Part shown: positions 44,162-57,223 of the stretch, in pieces
How the letters are laid out: each line of letters starts with the position of its first letter
Numbering within the stretch: the stretch's first letter is position 1
Assembly: GCF_025602895.1 (NCBI RefSeq)
Contig: NW_026516238.1
Coordinates: 124,001 to 188,000 of the forward strand
Direction: 5' to 3'
Origin: Polychytrium aggregatum
Lineage: Eukaryota; Chytridiomycota; Chytridiomycetes; Polychytriales
DNA length: 64,000 nt
Position numbers and translations under genes: made by a program
The notes under the pieces: generated by a model
Seen by the model: the letters and a program-made list of their open reading frames with translations, nothing else
Database searches by the model: none
Told to the model about the DNA's origin: nothing

Positions 44162-44358
44162 GGGCTCGCTGACATTGAATCTGCCTTGCACAATCAACAG
44201 AAAACCACAGCGTGTTTATAAAGCATCCGCTCGGCGAGATTGAGCTCCTGGGTCCTCTGAGCAAGATTGTCGAACAGCGCACAGACCTGATCCAGCTCCA
44301 GCCCATCATCCACGAAGCAGATTGTTTCGAGGCCAGCTTATGTCTAGCCTCGCTTGTG

Positions 44359-45186
44359 GTAAGGCGGCCAGCATCGTGAAGAGCCACTATATGCATGCTC
44401 GTCGTGCTGTGTAGCCAGGGCATCTGATTCCAGTTTCTCGGCAGGAGCCCTCCTTGAAGCTCTCGGGGGGCCTCTCATCGGCACGCGGATTCACAGACGG
44501 TGAGTGTGTTGGATGTATTGAAGTCACCGGCATTGCTAAATGAAAAGAATGGCAGTGGAAACTTGGTGAGATGGGCTTACGCACGGTGCTGATGGACCAG
44601 ACCCACATGACGAAGCGCACCCATCAAGCGTGAGCCGCTCGCAGCCTCCGCTGGACAACGGCGACAAGAATGAGAGGCGGAAAGATCGGCAAAAGCTCGC
44701 CTAGAGGGAATCAGACGAGGGCACTGCGCTATCAGCTCAGCAGAAGCGCACACTCAAATACCGATGCCGCATCAAAGTGGGTTCTGTTGCGATGCTGACT
44801 GCCAAAAAACGGCGAGTCTACCGAACATTTCATTCCGATGCGGACACGGCCAAGAGGCATTGGCTATACCCAATATACAATACTCACAAATGGAGCGGGT
44901 GCCACAATCGAGTTTCGTCCGATCTTCGCTCTAAATTCTGGCAGACATCCACTGTCCAGTCCCAGTCCCACCCAGAACATGGCGGCGGCGTGACAGTCGG
45001 CCCTCGCCCGTAGGTATTGACCAGATGTGTCCAGAGACGTGTTTCTTCAGGGGCGGCAGTACGACAGAGGACAAGAAGCAGTCGGCAAGCCGAGACCGCA
45101 CAGCGGACGATGTGTGTGCTTTGACAGCTGTATCAGATACATGTGCATGCAGGCAGCGATGCCCCCGAGGTGCGTGAATGCTGACC
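44359..45186. other. Intergenic or 3' part of the hypothetical gene; nothing recognised
   Basis: Only short frames with no motifs. The region separates the converging hypothetical (+) and DENND6-like (-) genes. Confidence 0.3.
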
Positions 45187-48100
45187 TCAAGCAAAGCCTT
45201 CGGCCTCGCACATGCTGAGGAGGAGCTCAAGCTGCTTCCCTAACGCACTGTACTGCTGAGGTGTTGGAACAAGCCCTCCCATTTCATGTACGCCATAACC
45301 GATCGACAGCTCTTCTCCAGGGCGCCTATTCGAGTGTCCGATAGCACTGGCGTCGCCACGGTGTCTGCTAGTAGCTTCGAGCCGTGGGTCAAATCGGTCG
45401 TGGCGGTCGTGATGACGTACGGCAACAGGAGGCAGCGGTGGAAAGTCTAGCGCTGGCTTGGGCAGATCCATCAGCATATCTGGGCTGGGAATCGATCGCT
45501 TGGACAGAGAGCTGTACAAGAGCGATTGTCGAGCAAAGGTGGCGTCGTTGGAGCTGGTATGGAAGTAGCCCCGATACCGCGTCTGGAGGAGCAGATGGGT
45601 TACTTACGACACCAATGTGATAAGCCGCGCTTGCGCCTACTCTGACATTCCGCTATCAGCCAATGTCCGGATGTTGCGCTGGGATGCTGGCCGGTGCACA
45701 TGCTGAACAACCTTACCAGCTCTTTCCGAATAAGTGCCACTAGTTGATCGCATTCGGTCCGACGGTTTACCTTTGGTCGATCGCGCATCCACCCGGCCAT
45801 GTCGGATGACGTGAGGATATCAAAGTAGCATCGTCTCCATTCACGATAGATTTCCGATGTTCTGGACTGCAGCCAGGCAGCAAAGTTGGGCGACTTCAAG
45901 AACTGCCTGTAAAACTCCACGAGAGAGCGCCTAGAATGAATAGGCAGCGACGGCGCTTTGGTTGAATTCGAGGACACTGGTTAGAGAGCATCTGTGCGTC
46001 GGCGCATACACGCTGCCTCGCAGGGCGGGTCATCCAGTCTGGCATCCAGTATCGATTGACAACTGCAACCAAAGCAGTGCCCACCGTTGCTCGCTCACAA
46101 AAGCGATTGATTAGCTGAGCTGGTCAGTCGGCCCATGCGCGATAATGTACCTGATTGCTCAATCGTTTTGAGAAGGGTTTCTTGCTGGAAGGGCTTGATT
46201 TCGGGTCGACCTCTCAGGTTCGAGAGCGACCTGACGCATGGGTGCACAGAACCGGTTACTTTCGGCGGGTACAGTCCTCTCATATCGATGCAAGCCCACA
46301 ACAGCGCAACTCAACTCAACATACATGTGCATAGGGCTGCCGACGATTAAGCTTTCAAAGTGGCGATTCAGCGGCTGCAGGAACCTATCTGTCAACTCCA
46401 CAAAATGCCTTCGCAGCATATTGTTGAGGACCTCGGCTGTCAGGCGAGAATGTTGTCGGGTCAGCAGTATTCCACTGCAAAGTACGCCGGCAGTCGTGGG
46501 AGTCGAAGTGTAAGTGGGTGCATCCATACCAGACTTTCCTCGAATGGCCGACTCGGCAATGTTCTTGATCAGCTGGTTGTCGCGGCCAAAGAACGGACGA
46601 TGCTTTGTCCTGATCTCCTGAAGACCCAAAGTTCCGAGCCCATCAATTAGAGACGGTCTAAGGATTCTGGGAGGCGTATTGCAGACACGCAATCAGACAG
46701 CACTTACTTCGACATTGGTCTCGGTGCTAAAGCCAATCCGCAGCCCGATTATCATGTCATTCCGAGTGTTGGTGATCCGTGTTTTGCTGAGCGACTGCAT
46801 AATCGACTTTACTGGTGACGTCGACATTGTTGATCCCTTTTTGGACACGGCGTCTCTGGTGTGCGGAGAAGGGAAGTGGTTGTTGACCATGAGCCAGACT
46901 GTGCCATCTCCAAGCCGCCAAGATTGGGATTTCAGTCCAGTCTCGGTTCTTACCTGCCAAGCGCAAGGCCTGTACTGGGGCTGGGCTTCATAGAAACAGG
47001 CTCATGCTCATTGGGAGCCGCAGAGCCATCGCCAAAGCCACTGCTGAGCTTTCCAACACGGATGATATGCGGCCAGTGCTCCAAGGCCTTTGCAAACACG
47101 GCATTGGTCACGCCAAGAACCGTGGCCGAGGGTGGTACCTAGGATCCCAAAAAATCAGAGGCAGCCATAAATCGTCAGGCCACAAGGACAGGCAATTTCA
47201 GTGTTAATGATCGTTATGATATTGCTTTCGCCGAGTTCCCGGGACGATGACTTACACCAGAGCGATTGATGTAGCCCTTGAAATCCGAGTCTTGAATGGT
47301 AAAGTACGGGCGATAGTCGCCGCCACACGGAATCTGCAAGTGTACACATCATTGACGGAACAGATCAAGGACAGCATCAGAGAGGAATTCGTTCGGTACG
47401 TCACACACTTATCTGTTGAATGATGGCGCGGTCCGGCGTGTACAGATCCGCTCAACCCCTACAGCAAGCTGTCGGTCTCTGTGCCGTACTCACCGGCTTG
47501 ATCAACTCGACCAGTGCCGCAACTACTTCGCTTGAGCCCACAGGCGAGTCAGCCATGACGAGCATGGGCTCTCCAAGGACCATCAGCTCCCAGCATATCC
47601 ACAGGACCTCGAGCGACCGCGAGAATAATTCGTAAAGACGAGCAGGTGACGCAAGAGTCGCCTGGATCGGCTGCAAAGGTGCTGGGTGGTTGGCCGTGAC
47701 GATGTGCATCTTGGGAATGTCGAAATAGAGGGGAAAGCGCGGCGAGGGTGGAAAGGAAAAGCACTTGGTCTGATTCGAGTAGACCAAATTCAGAATGGTT
47801 GGGTGATAGCTGGTGTGGAGAAGCAGCGTCGATGGGGGTGGGGGCCTAGACATAAGATGATATTGAGGATGAGTCGGTGGCGGCTTGGTCATGACGCAGG
47901 CAATGCCAGAGCATAGTACGCTTGACGCTTGGGCTGCTTTCGACCGACACCGTGTGCTTCACTGAACGAAAAAATCGCAGCCATGTCATCCACAAGACAA
48001 AGACGCGTGGTTGCAAGTGTGGGCTCACCCACCAGTCAGCGATATCTGCACAAAGCCGGGCGATGATAGGGTGGACCGCCTTATAGCCAGAGAAAGCATC

Positions 48101-49865
48101 CGAGATGTCGTGCGTAACAACGAAGCCCTGTCCGGTGCGTTCTGCAACAAGGGCATCCATATACTGGGGGCCAACACCTCTCAGGATCTCTAGGAACAGC
48201 CCGGGCCACGGATGCGGTGACAGGATGACGATGGATTTCTTTGGATACACCAGGGCTAGCGTTAGCAGGTCGTTCAAGAGAACAGCGTGGTCCACGATTG
48301 CGTCTGACCTTATTCGGAGGATGAGGTCGGAGAACCATGTCTCAGCAGCTTGGTGAGGCTGAGTGGGATCTCAAGACCTTACCTGGAAATAGCCACGCCT
48401 GATTTCCTTATCTTTCTGCTGGCGGAAATGGACATACCCATAGGTGTATCCATCGGTGTCGATCAGATAGCCGTTGTCGGCGGAGGACCGAGTCGCATAG
48501 CTGTGGATGCCCGATATCGGCGGGGCCTTCCTTAGCTTGTACAGCGTCTCAATCGATGCGCTGCTCCTCATGCGAAAGCAGAAGAATGAATCTCCAAGGT
48601 GCGAGGAAGAATTGGAGTCTGGAAACGCCGAGAAGGATCTGCGTTGATGCTGAATGTGAGCCGAGGAAATGCAGTGCTCACCGCATCACAATGCAACAGA
48701 TCACTACAGCAGGTTGCTGCAATAGCGCCGATTGTACCGGCTCATGAGCTGGCCTCTTGCTCATCTGCTATCTCACATGTTTTTGTCTTCATGTTCGGAA
48801 AACTGGATGGGTGGATAGACAGATTCGAGCACTGGCCCGTGGTGGACGATGGTGGAAGCGTACAATGAGAAAGGACAAAGCACACAGACGAGGATTAATC
48901 CTGTGGTTTGCAAGGTTCGATCACCCCACAGATCTCGACCAGGACAGATCCCGAGCCAACCGTCTCCAATGCTCAGGGGCGTATCGGCTTCGATTGTGGC
49001 CGTTCTGATCGATTAATGTTGCCCAGGCTCAAACGTTGACGTCAGCCTCCCCACCGCAACATCCCCAGGAGAACTTACCTTGGCCCAGCTCCAGGTCAAA
49101 GTTGACTACACACACACACAGTATCCATTGCCAGAGCGCCCCAAGATCGAGATTCGATAGCGACGGCGACTCCCGGCTCCGCGATGGTGTCAACACAGGC
49201 GAAATCATGGCCTGGTACGGCGAGGCGGCTTGCTGGGATCCATATTGATCCGGGTGTGGATACGAAAACGGATTCGAGGACGTCACCGCCATATCAACGG
49301 GCATATATACCGAGTCGTCGTCGCTTGGCAATGTCACAGTCGGTGCCGATGGCAAGAGCGCAGGCCCGCTCGACTTGGGCGATGGGGAAAGATCGGCGAG
49401 AGCCGTGGGTGCCGAGGACAGCGGCGGCAGTTCCGAGTCGCTTGGGAAGGGAAGATGCCGGTGCTCAAGTCCCTCGGCTACATCCGGACCGCCGTTGCTG
49501 TCGTTGAGCGACCGCCCCAGCCGCATGGTGTGCAGCCCGTTCGTGTCGAGGCATTTGTCTGGGGTCTGGGGAGCATACAAATCGACGCCCCCAAAGGAGG
49601 CATTTCGATTGATGGGGATCGGCAGGGAGCTCGACGAGGCCAGGGCCAGGGGCTGGACCATCAGCGGGGCCGGGTGCTCGTGCTTCATAGAGAATAGCGA
49701 TGTGGCAAATGGATGGCCGAGCCGCAGCGGCTCAGCAGATGCCCCAGTTGTCGAGTAGCCGGAGGTGCAATCGATTGCCACATCGCTGAAATCGGATGAC
49801 GAGCGATCGCTTGCGGTGCCACTCTCTTCGCTCGCTCGAGTCGATCCGGGACGAGGGATAGACAT
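45187..49865 (-). CDS. DENND6/AFI1-like DENN-domain Rab exchange factor
   Basis: Probable guanine-nucleotide exchange factor for Rab GTPases in recycling traffic. Exons resolved in phase: end of exon 1 at 49079 ([17 protein letters not shown]), 48638-48383 ([16 protein letters not shown], then [17 protein letters not shown] and RRGYFQ), 48238-48029 ([20 protein letters not shown]), 47883-47494 ([20 protein letters not shown], then [14 protein letters not shown]), 47333-47256 ([20 protein letters not shown]) and 47138-46954 ([20 protein letters not shown]). The 3' exons carry [58 protein letters not shown] and the end [14 protein letters not shown]. This order matches DENND6 end to end. The first ATG (49865 or further up to 50333), the small second exon and some 3' junctions are uncertain. 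Confidence 0.78.
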
Positions 49866-50340
49866 GGCCGCATTCAGGGTGAGGGACAGGGCTGAATGCT
49901 TGCCTGCAAACAGAGAGGACGGCGCAATGGAACCTGGGACGATACCGGGCAACGAGTGAGAGGGGAGGGTGAAAGATGAATGGGTGAGCGACAAGCAGTA
50001 CCACAGGGAGATCTGGGTCTGCATCGAAGTTGTAGACGAGCTGGATTCTGCGGAATAGGACTCTGGGCTGGCCAAGTCCCAGTCGGTCAGCGTGCTCTTG
50101 GACAATAGCAGGAGGGTCAGGCGGGAGGAAGCTTCTGCAGAAGCCCAGAGTGATTGGACCGGCCGACATGTGTCGATCGATGGACCTCGTCGGCATCGGC
50201 ACCGCATCGGCGCCAGCATCGGCTGTGGTGCTGCACAGCCTCGCAGCTCGTCCGAGTGACCTTCGCCGAGGAAGATCCTGTTTGCACCAGTACCTTGCCC
50301 ATGGTCGTGCGCCGGACTATCAGACATGGTCAATCAAATC

Positions 50341-50940
50341 CGATGCCGACAGTATGCTCGGTTCCAGGGAGCGACAGCGGTGGGGACAAGGCGATGAGCG
50401 GGGTGCTCGAGGCTGATGGACGACAGAGGGCGACGAAGACAAGTGCAGCGCCGACCAAGTGGTTTGCGGCCTGGAGTCTGCTGGACCAACGGCGCTGGTG
50501 GCTCGGCCGGTGCTGGCGAGGAGTGCCCCTGCTGCTGCCATGCTCCGTTGGATTCCCACTGAGCTGCCGGTGCTGAACATCCTGCTGCCCTGAGGCTGAT
50601 TCTCGCCCAAGGCGACACCGCGGAAACACAGGGGCGATCGCCATCCGTGATGATCGGCTGGCGTCAAGATCGTATTCCGCGAGGCATCGATGTCGGGATG
50701 TCGGGATGCGGGAGTCCGGAGGATGGCAGCGATGGGCGGTATGTATTCATGCCCAAAAATCAACAACAACTTTGACTCAAAACAGGGCGCCCCGTTAAAG
50801 AATGAGTGCACTGTTGGGCAGTGTGAGGCACTATCCATAGATCAGCAATAATCACATCGGAGGGAGCACTTCCTTCTCCAGGCATCCCGGCTCGAGGCAG
50901 CTTCAGTCGACCTGATATGCCAGCCGTCGCTCGCTGGGCC
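50341..50940. other. Intergenic; no gene recognised
   Basis: About 600 bp between the possible start of the DENND6-like gene and the 3' end of the channel gene. Frames are short or GC-compositional. Confidence 0.35.
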
Positions 50941-53900
50941 TCACTCCTTTTCTTTCTCCTTCTGTTCCTTCTCCTTCTGCTCCTTTTCCTTCTGTTCCTT
51001 CTCCTTCTGCTCCTTTTCTTGTTCTCGTTTCTGGTACTCCTGCTTTCGCAGCAGTATCGCTGCCTTAATCTTCTTGGCGCTGTTTTGATGTTCCTCGAGG
51101 ATGGCATCAAAATCAGCCTTGGACAGGACGCACAGATCGACATTGGTTGCGGCTTGGGCATCGGCTGTGCGCCTGCAGTTGGCATCGAACAATGCCACCT
51201 CGCCTTATGACAACATTTGCGCTCATGTCAGTGCGTCTCCAGCGACAGCCTCTCCCATTTCCAACAAAGCGGATCGCACATTGGCGGCCTTCGTCTCCGC
51301 TTGAGCACATCCCTATCGAACTTAGTGTATGTCGCTCCCTACCAAAGAATGAACCGGGGCCGAGCTCAACCAAGACACTTTCGTTCTTCATGATTGCGAC
51401 CTTGCCGCTCCGGATGAAAAACATTTCATATCCTTCCTCCCCCTGTTGGTTTGCGATAGTGTCGCCGATTGGCCAAAGAAGTCAACAACATTCAACATCA
51501 ACAACACTCATGGCAGCAATCCGGCCCTCGCCTATTGCAGGAGTGCGCACATCCGCATCCCGATGGCAGCGGATGCCTCGAAGGGAAGCCTACTTCGCGA
51601 AACAGATACCATCCCTTGAGCATGGACACGGGCATGATGGCGCTGGTCAAGATGTTCTGGAAGCCAATCTCGGTGTCCTTGAAAAGCGGAACCTTGGCGA
51701 CCAGATCGAGGTACAGATGATTCGAGATTTGTTGGCGCAAGTAGCTCGGTAGCCGCAGAAAGAGCGCCGCTTCGTCGTATCCCTTGTTTCTATTCCAGAT
51801 AAAGTTCTCCGAGTTGATGATCTTTTCCTGCAACTCGACCGGGAACTCGTGGGAATGCATGAACTCGATCATGATCTGATACTTGATGGTTCGATGTGTG
51901 CTGATTTCATGGAGAGCAGCTTGAGAGTCCATGGCCCTGATCAAGCTCGCGATGTTTCTGAGGTAGGAGAAAGCCATTTGGATCGGTTACCACAGCGTCG
52001 GCAATATAACAGTGGTATCCATTGCACCAGGTGGTACGATTCGGACACGTCTATGTTGCTCTTCTCAAACCAGTTACAGCACTCGGCCGGTGGTAATGCT
52101 CTGATTTGATTCAATGCTCTGTCACCCGAACTTACCCAAAGATGGAGCCGTACATGATGCTCCCAACGAGGAGCTCGAAGATGCAATAGATGACCTCTGT
52201 GGTTGTGGAAACCTCTCGGAAGTAGAAGAAGCTACCAGTGCCAAACAAAGAACCAGAGCGCCGTATCAACCATCTCTAGCATCCCAACGGCTTATAAGCG
52301 ATCGAGGTGCCAAAATAGTATCGCGGAAACAACCACTTGTAGCCTGTGTTCCACATAATGAAGTTGGGCAACAATTCTCCACCGATGCCGTCCCAGACCA
52401 CAGTTCGCGCTGCATGTCACCAGTCGCAATTCGAGCCACACGGCATCGGTGGATTTCGACTTGCCCAACGGCCAACGTACATAGCCATCTCAGCATCGAC
52501 AAAGCTTGTCAAGTACTGGGTCAACACGCTAACGAGTTGCCCTTGGTCGTCTACTATCAGATTGGAGATGTCAATCCAGGTGTTGATGTCGGGTCCTTCG
52601 AGCATGCAGAGAAGCCAGAAAAAGCACGCGCTCAGATGGGTCAAGCACAGAACAGCCAGCATGTTCTTCAACAGTCGGGAGATGGGCACTGGCATATTTG
52701 GGAACTGGGTGTCCAGGGCCCACAGGAAAAGCTGGGTCATGGGGATAAAACGAAGGAATCGTAGTGCTGCACGGACTCGGAAGATGTTGAATTCGTGGCT
52801 TTGCAGTAATCACGAGATGTGTTTGACGTCATCCACGGCGTCCGAGCACGGGAGCCACGGCAATGGATCCACAGTGGAGCATCAATGGGATTCCAACGAG
52901 ATTCCAGCGAAATGGTAGCAAAGTGCCGGTTGCAGAAGGCAATTGTTAGACCTCATGTTGGTAGCTGATGAACAGACGGCAGAGTGCTTCGGTCCGCTGC
53001 TGGTGCAGATACGAGCCAAATGAATCCCAAGGATACCTGACATCATCGCATTGAATTCCTGATGAAAATGCAACCGAGGCTGCAATCATATCCCAGGGCA
53101 CGCATCCGATCATCTTCATAAAGCCGCGTTTCTCGACGAAATGGAGGCGGGTGATCTCTTTGATGTCGGTAACCATCAAGCCGTACTTGTTTCTGAATGC
53201 CACACACATGCTGATGAGCTCATTCAGAAGGAGGATAATGTCCATAATGAACTGGACAAAGTAGAACGACGGAGAGACACAGGTACAGGTCCACGCAAGT
53301 TCAAAAGGGACCACCAGGAAGTTGATGAAATGCAAAAAGGTCGTAAAGCCATGCCAGATTCGATACGCCTTCCAGTCTGGATCGATCGTGCGTAGTTTGA
53401 ACAAGGTCTTGAAGGAGATGTCTTTCCATGACGAGATATGGATTGAAATGGATTTTGTTGCATCAGTCACGTCGCTGGCCGAGATGTCCATGTCGTTTAG
53501 GTCGCTTGCCAACGATTGCGTGGCACTCACGATTTTGGATGGGATGTATGCCGACTGATTGATACCGGAGCCTGTAATGGTTGGCTGTCTCCCCTTCATT
53601 TCGACTCGGAGATTCTCGGTGCCGTCGGAGGACACCGTCGCCGACTTTTGGATTGTGGCTTGCCGCGATGCTTGTTCGCTGGAGCTCTCGCTCGGGCTCT
53701 TGGAACTTGTTCGTGGCAGGCGTTCCGGATTTTTGTCCTGCTCATCCTCTTCTTGGATTTGATCTTCCTCGCATCTGTCGCCCATTTCCTCTTCCTCCTC
53801 CTCATCTTCGCCATCGCTTGTGTACTCGGTGTTGATATCTTTGCTGAATATTGAGAATGGCGTCGACTGATTGCTATAGAGATATTGGGAGTGTTTGTGC

Positions 53901-54940
53901 GAGGAAGCGTCGCTGATCTGGCGTCTAAGAAGGGACGGGAACTGGTCGGAAGAAAATGAAGGCTCTCCCATGGCTTCTCGGCTTGCATATCTTTGCTTGA
54001 GCATGTCTCCATAGCCAGGGCCGCCCATGGAAAAGGTTGGAGCGCGTTCCTTGAAGACATCCATTGGGCCCGTTCCGATGGCGGGTTGCCTGTGCGTCCA
54101 GGTTCTCTGCGGAGCGAGAATATCGGTGCTGGTTGACATGTAGTCCGAGACCGAGTCGGATCTCTGGCTGGTGTTTGATTTTCTTGCATAAGAGGACAGC
54201 TTTGGATTGGAGAGGATGTCCATTGATCCACGGGGCGCCCGTCGCGAATCGGCATTCGATTTGGATGTCATTCTGCGGAAGGCCTCGATCGAGGGATGAC
54301 TCGGGGCGACTCCTCCGGCGAGGGTCCCCGATGTGTTTGGACCGAATGGCTTTGAAGACATTGAGACCTTGCGCGTGATGTCGGATGGCCCTTTGAGAGT
54401 GGAGCTCTTGACGAGATGTTCGATAGTCTTTGGTGTCGGCTTGATCATTTCAAGAGAGGGTCGTCGCTCCTGCGATTTAATAAACTGAATCATTCGCTCT
54501 GATTCTCGTTGAGGCAGCTGACTCCCGTCGGTGAAATCTGCCCAAAGATTATCATCGTGTGAATACTGCAATGCCCCTTCAGAATCATCCCGTCCTGTGG
54601 AGACGGTACGCTCGTGCTGCTAGGATATGCTGATACCTGGGCTACTGTTGTTTGCGTCTGCTTTCCTTGGAGACCCGGTCTCGAGCCCATCTTCGCTTCC
54701 GATGCTCATCCTGCCGCTCGAATGAATGGAGCGCCGGCTCGGAGAAGCGCTCAGGTTATCGAGGCTCAGAGAGTCGGCTCCAAGGTGGTCATCGCTGTTG
54801 AACGAGCCAGAGCCGCGGCTATGCCGAAGGCCCGACCGCATGCGATCGCGACGCAGGCTGTCGCGGGCGAATTCGGTACTGCCCCGGCGCTCACGAGCGG
54901 GATCGAGATGCGTGCTTTTACTTGACTGGCTCGGGTCCAT
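50941..54940 (-). CDS. Six-TM cation channel with cyclic-nucleotide-binding domain (CNG/HCN-like)
   Basis: Predicted plasma-membrane channel gated or tuned by cAMP or cGMP. Exon 1 is 54940-54637 and exon 2 is 54576-53013: a long Ser-rich cytosolic N-terminus with an acidic run, then S1-S3 (FLHFINFLVVPFELAWTC, FIMDIILLLNELISMCVAF). The next exon starts at 52798 with S4 (FRVRAALRFLRFIPM) and S5 (LAVLCLTHLSACFFWLLCML). S6 reads VIYCIFELLVGSIMYGSIFG and continues NIASLIRAMDSQAALHE, the C-linker. The cNMP domain shows MFFIRSGKVAIM, PGSFFGE, VALFDANCRRTADAQAATNV and DLCVLS; the Glu and Arg contacting the cyclic nucleotide are present. It ends in a QKEKE-type charged coiled tail. The pore exon was not resolved and no GYG filter was found. 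Confidence 0.8.
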
Positions 54941-55364
54941 ATTTATCGGCGGTGGATGCTCTTGCGAGAGATTGAGTGATGGTGTCTAGAGCATAGCCGA
55001 GCGAGCACAGCCGACCTTGATGGTTGTCTGCAGGAGTAAAAAGCCCCAACGACGGAGGGGCTCTCGGGATATTTCAGGTCGCTGGCACCAGAGCAGAGCA
55101 ACGTCCGGCATTCCGCCGGGGTGATTGGACGACGCTTGCTCCAACGACTGCGATTGCATCGTCCACGCGCTGTGCGATTGACTTGCAGCCGTGACATGAC
55201 GACGTTCTGTGCGCGCCGGTTTGTCGGACATGGTTCTGTGCCCGCTGTCGCACCAGCCCTGTCCGTCTGGCAATCCAACGGGGCTGGTCTCGAAAAGATC
55301 CAGAGGCGGCTTTGTCGATGGGGCAGCAGCTTCTCTCTGGAATCGCCCTGCCTCTGCACCTGCC
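54941..55364. promoter_or_regulatory. Divergent promoter region, channel / TLC gene 1
   Basis: 424 bp between start codons. No clear TATA box or repeat. Confidence 0.3.
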
Positions 55365-56352
55365 ATGGCCGAGCAACCGCAGCCGCCCCTGCTGGACCCG
55401 TACAGCTATGGTGAGGCTCCAGCGGACAGACACCCGCTCTGGCTGTTCTGCCGCCGTGGAATGGGAATGCCGGACCGCATCTGTCTCGTCATAGCCATGC
55501 CAGCTGCAAATGCCGCCTGGGCTACCAGTCTTGCTCGCCGGCGCTCCACCATCTCATCTCTGCTCTCTCGAATCGCATCACAGGATCCTTCCTGGTCTCC
55601 AGCCTGCTCATGCCGCTCTTCTTCTTTGTAACCAAGCGAGTGTTTGCACGGCACATCAAGGCACCCGGCCAGCTGGCTTGGCTCCTGACACTGTTCTCCT
55701 CGACGGTGATGACAGCCTCGTCACTGCCGGTGGTGTTCAGCGGGATGGTCTATCAAGATGACCTTCTGGAGAACCCGTTCTTCAATCCGCCCTTCGGGGT
55801 ATGCTCAACGTAAGGCTGCCTCGATGACCCAGCGGGTGCGGATGCGACATCTGTACGTGTGGGATTGTCATCTCACAGCACCAACTCTTGCAATCCAACC
55901 CTTGTAGAGCCTTTTTCGCCGCGTATCTGTTGCTTGACATTGCCATTGGCTGGTTTTACTACCGAGAGAAGCTCGATCCCATCACCGGGTGGCTGCACCA
56001 TGCGCTCTACCTGTCGATATGCATCACAGCGATCCAGCTCGGCGCTACCGGGTTGTTCATGTTGGCATGCTTCATGGAGCTCCCGACCATCTTTCTGTCG
56101 CTCGGCCATATCCATGCCCCCTGGCGAAACGACCTGATCTTTGGATCGGTGTTTTTCCTAACCCGGATCGTCTACCACGGCTATCTCATCTGGCACGTCA
56201 AGGTCCATATGCCGAGCAACTACTACTTTTACGTGCTGGCGATTCTGGTGCTCCCGATGCACCTGTACTGGTTCTATCGCTTTGCTATGCAGCAGATTCG
56301 GAATTGGCGCAGGTCCCGGTCCTTGGCTCTGGAACAGTCCTCGGGTGTCTAA
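55365..56352 (+). CDS. TLC-domain membrane protein, copy 1 (TLCD4/TMEM56-like)
   Basis: Multi-pass protein of the TRAM/LAG1/CLN8 lipid-sensing fold; the role in lipid or ceramide metabolism is inferred only from the family. Three exons (55365-55410, 55584-55809, 55908-56352) give 238 aa. The start is MAEQPQPPLLDPYSYG. Helices include FLVSSLLMPLFFFVTKRV, LLTLFSSTVMTASSLPVVF and FFAAYLLLDIAIGWFYY. The TLC core reads GWLHHALYLSICITA, FMLACFMELPTIFLSLGHIH and FGSVFFLTRIVYHGYLIWHV. The HH pair, the MELPT motif and the following LGHIH are the family hallmarks. It is paralogous and in tandem with the gene at 57224. Confidence 0.85.
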
Positions 56353-56548
56353 GTCCAAGTACACCTCAAGCGCAAGTCCAAGTACACCTGGCTGCAAGCT
56401 CCAGACGCACGCCGATTCCACAGTGCACAGCTCCAAGTTGTAATGTGTCGCCTGCTTATCGCCACCCGAAGCAAAGTCGAGTGGGCTTGGCTCCTCGCTA
56501 TCGCCCTTCTGCTCTGCCGAGATTCGAGTGCTCCAAGTTGGTGTTTTA

Positions 56549-56855
56549 TCGTGTATCCAATAAAAAACGGGACACCCGTACTTTTGACCATCGAACGAAT
56601 ATTCAGTTACCCAATGTTATCGCGCGCTGGCCATGACCATTCTGTGATGCGGTGCAACACTCTCATCCATAGCCTGCGCAAGGTTGCCTCCATATTCAGT
56701 GTGTCCAAGAGTACCATCCATCGCTGGCACTCCGAGACCAGTGTGCAGGTCGATTGTGGAGACCGGAGAGCGACCGGCGGTGTTCACTCGGAGGCTGCCA
56801 AAGTGATATGTTATATTCCTTATGGCTTTGCTTGACGCAAGCACATCACATTCCA
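56549..56855 (+). mobile_element. Internally deleted derivative of the Tc1/mariner-Fanzor transposon
   Basis: It starts with a left TIR (56549-56576) after TA at 56547-56548. It follows the full element through the first ~40 codons of the transposase (LRKVASIFSVSKSTIHRWH), then jumps within a few bases to the last ~20 codons of the Fanzor and the 3' hairpin (56829-56843). Relative to the full copy about 3.4 kb is missing. Similarity ends soon after the hairpin and no right TIR is seen, so the right end is also lost. It lies between the two TLC paralogs. Confidence 0.85.
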
Positions 56856-57223
56856 CGCTGACATATGTGTAAGGAGTACAGCCTGACCGTTTGGAGTGAC
56901 TGCTTGGAGTGGAGTGACTGCTTGGTGCTCGGGAGACAGTCGCAATGTGGCGACTCTGCACATCTGTTGATCGCCGTATCGCGCAAATCAATCGTCGTCC
57001 AGCACCAAGGTCCGCGAGGTGGTTATTCGCAGGCGGTCCTCTGTCGGGATGCAATCGCCAGCGCGGACCAAGCGATCCTGCGGAACAATTGCGGCTGAAT
57101 GGCTGGCGCGTGATTCCCCCGATGTGCCGATTTGGCCGGTGGCCCTTTTGAGTTCCGCCGCCCCTTGGCTGTCCTTGGAATTCCATCTGACTTCCGCCTG
57201 CCCGCGAGACCCGCCCTGCAGCC

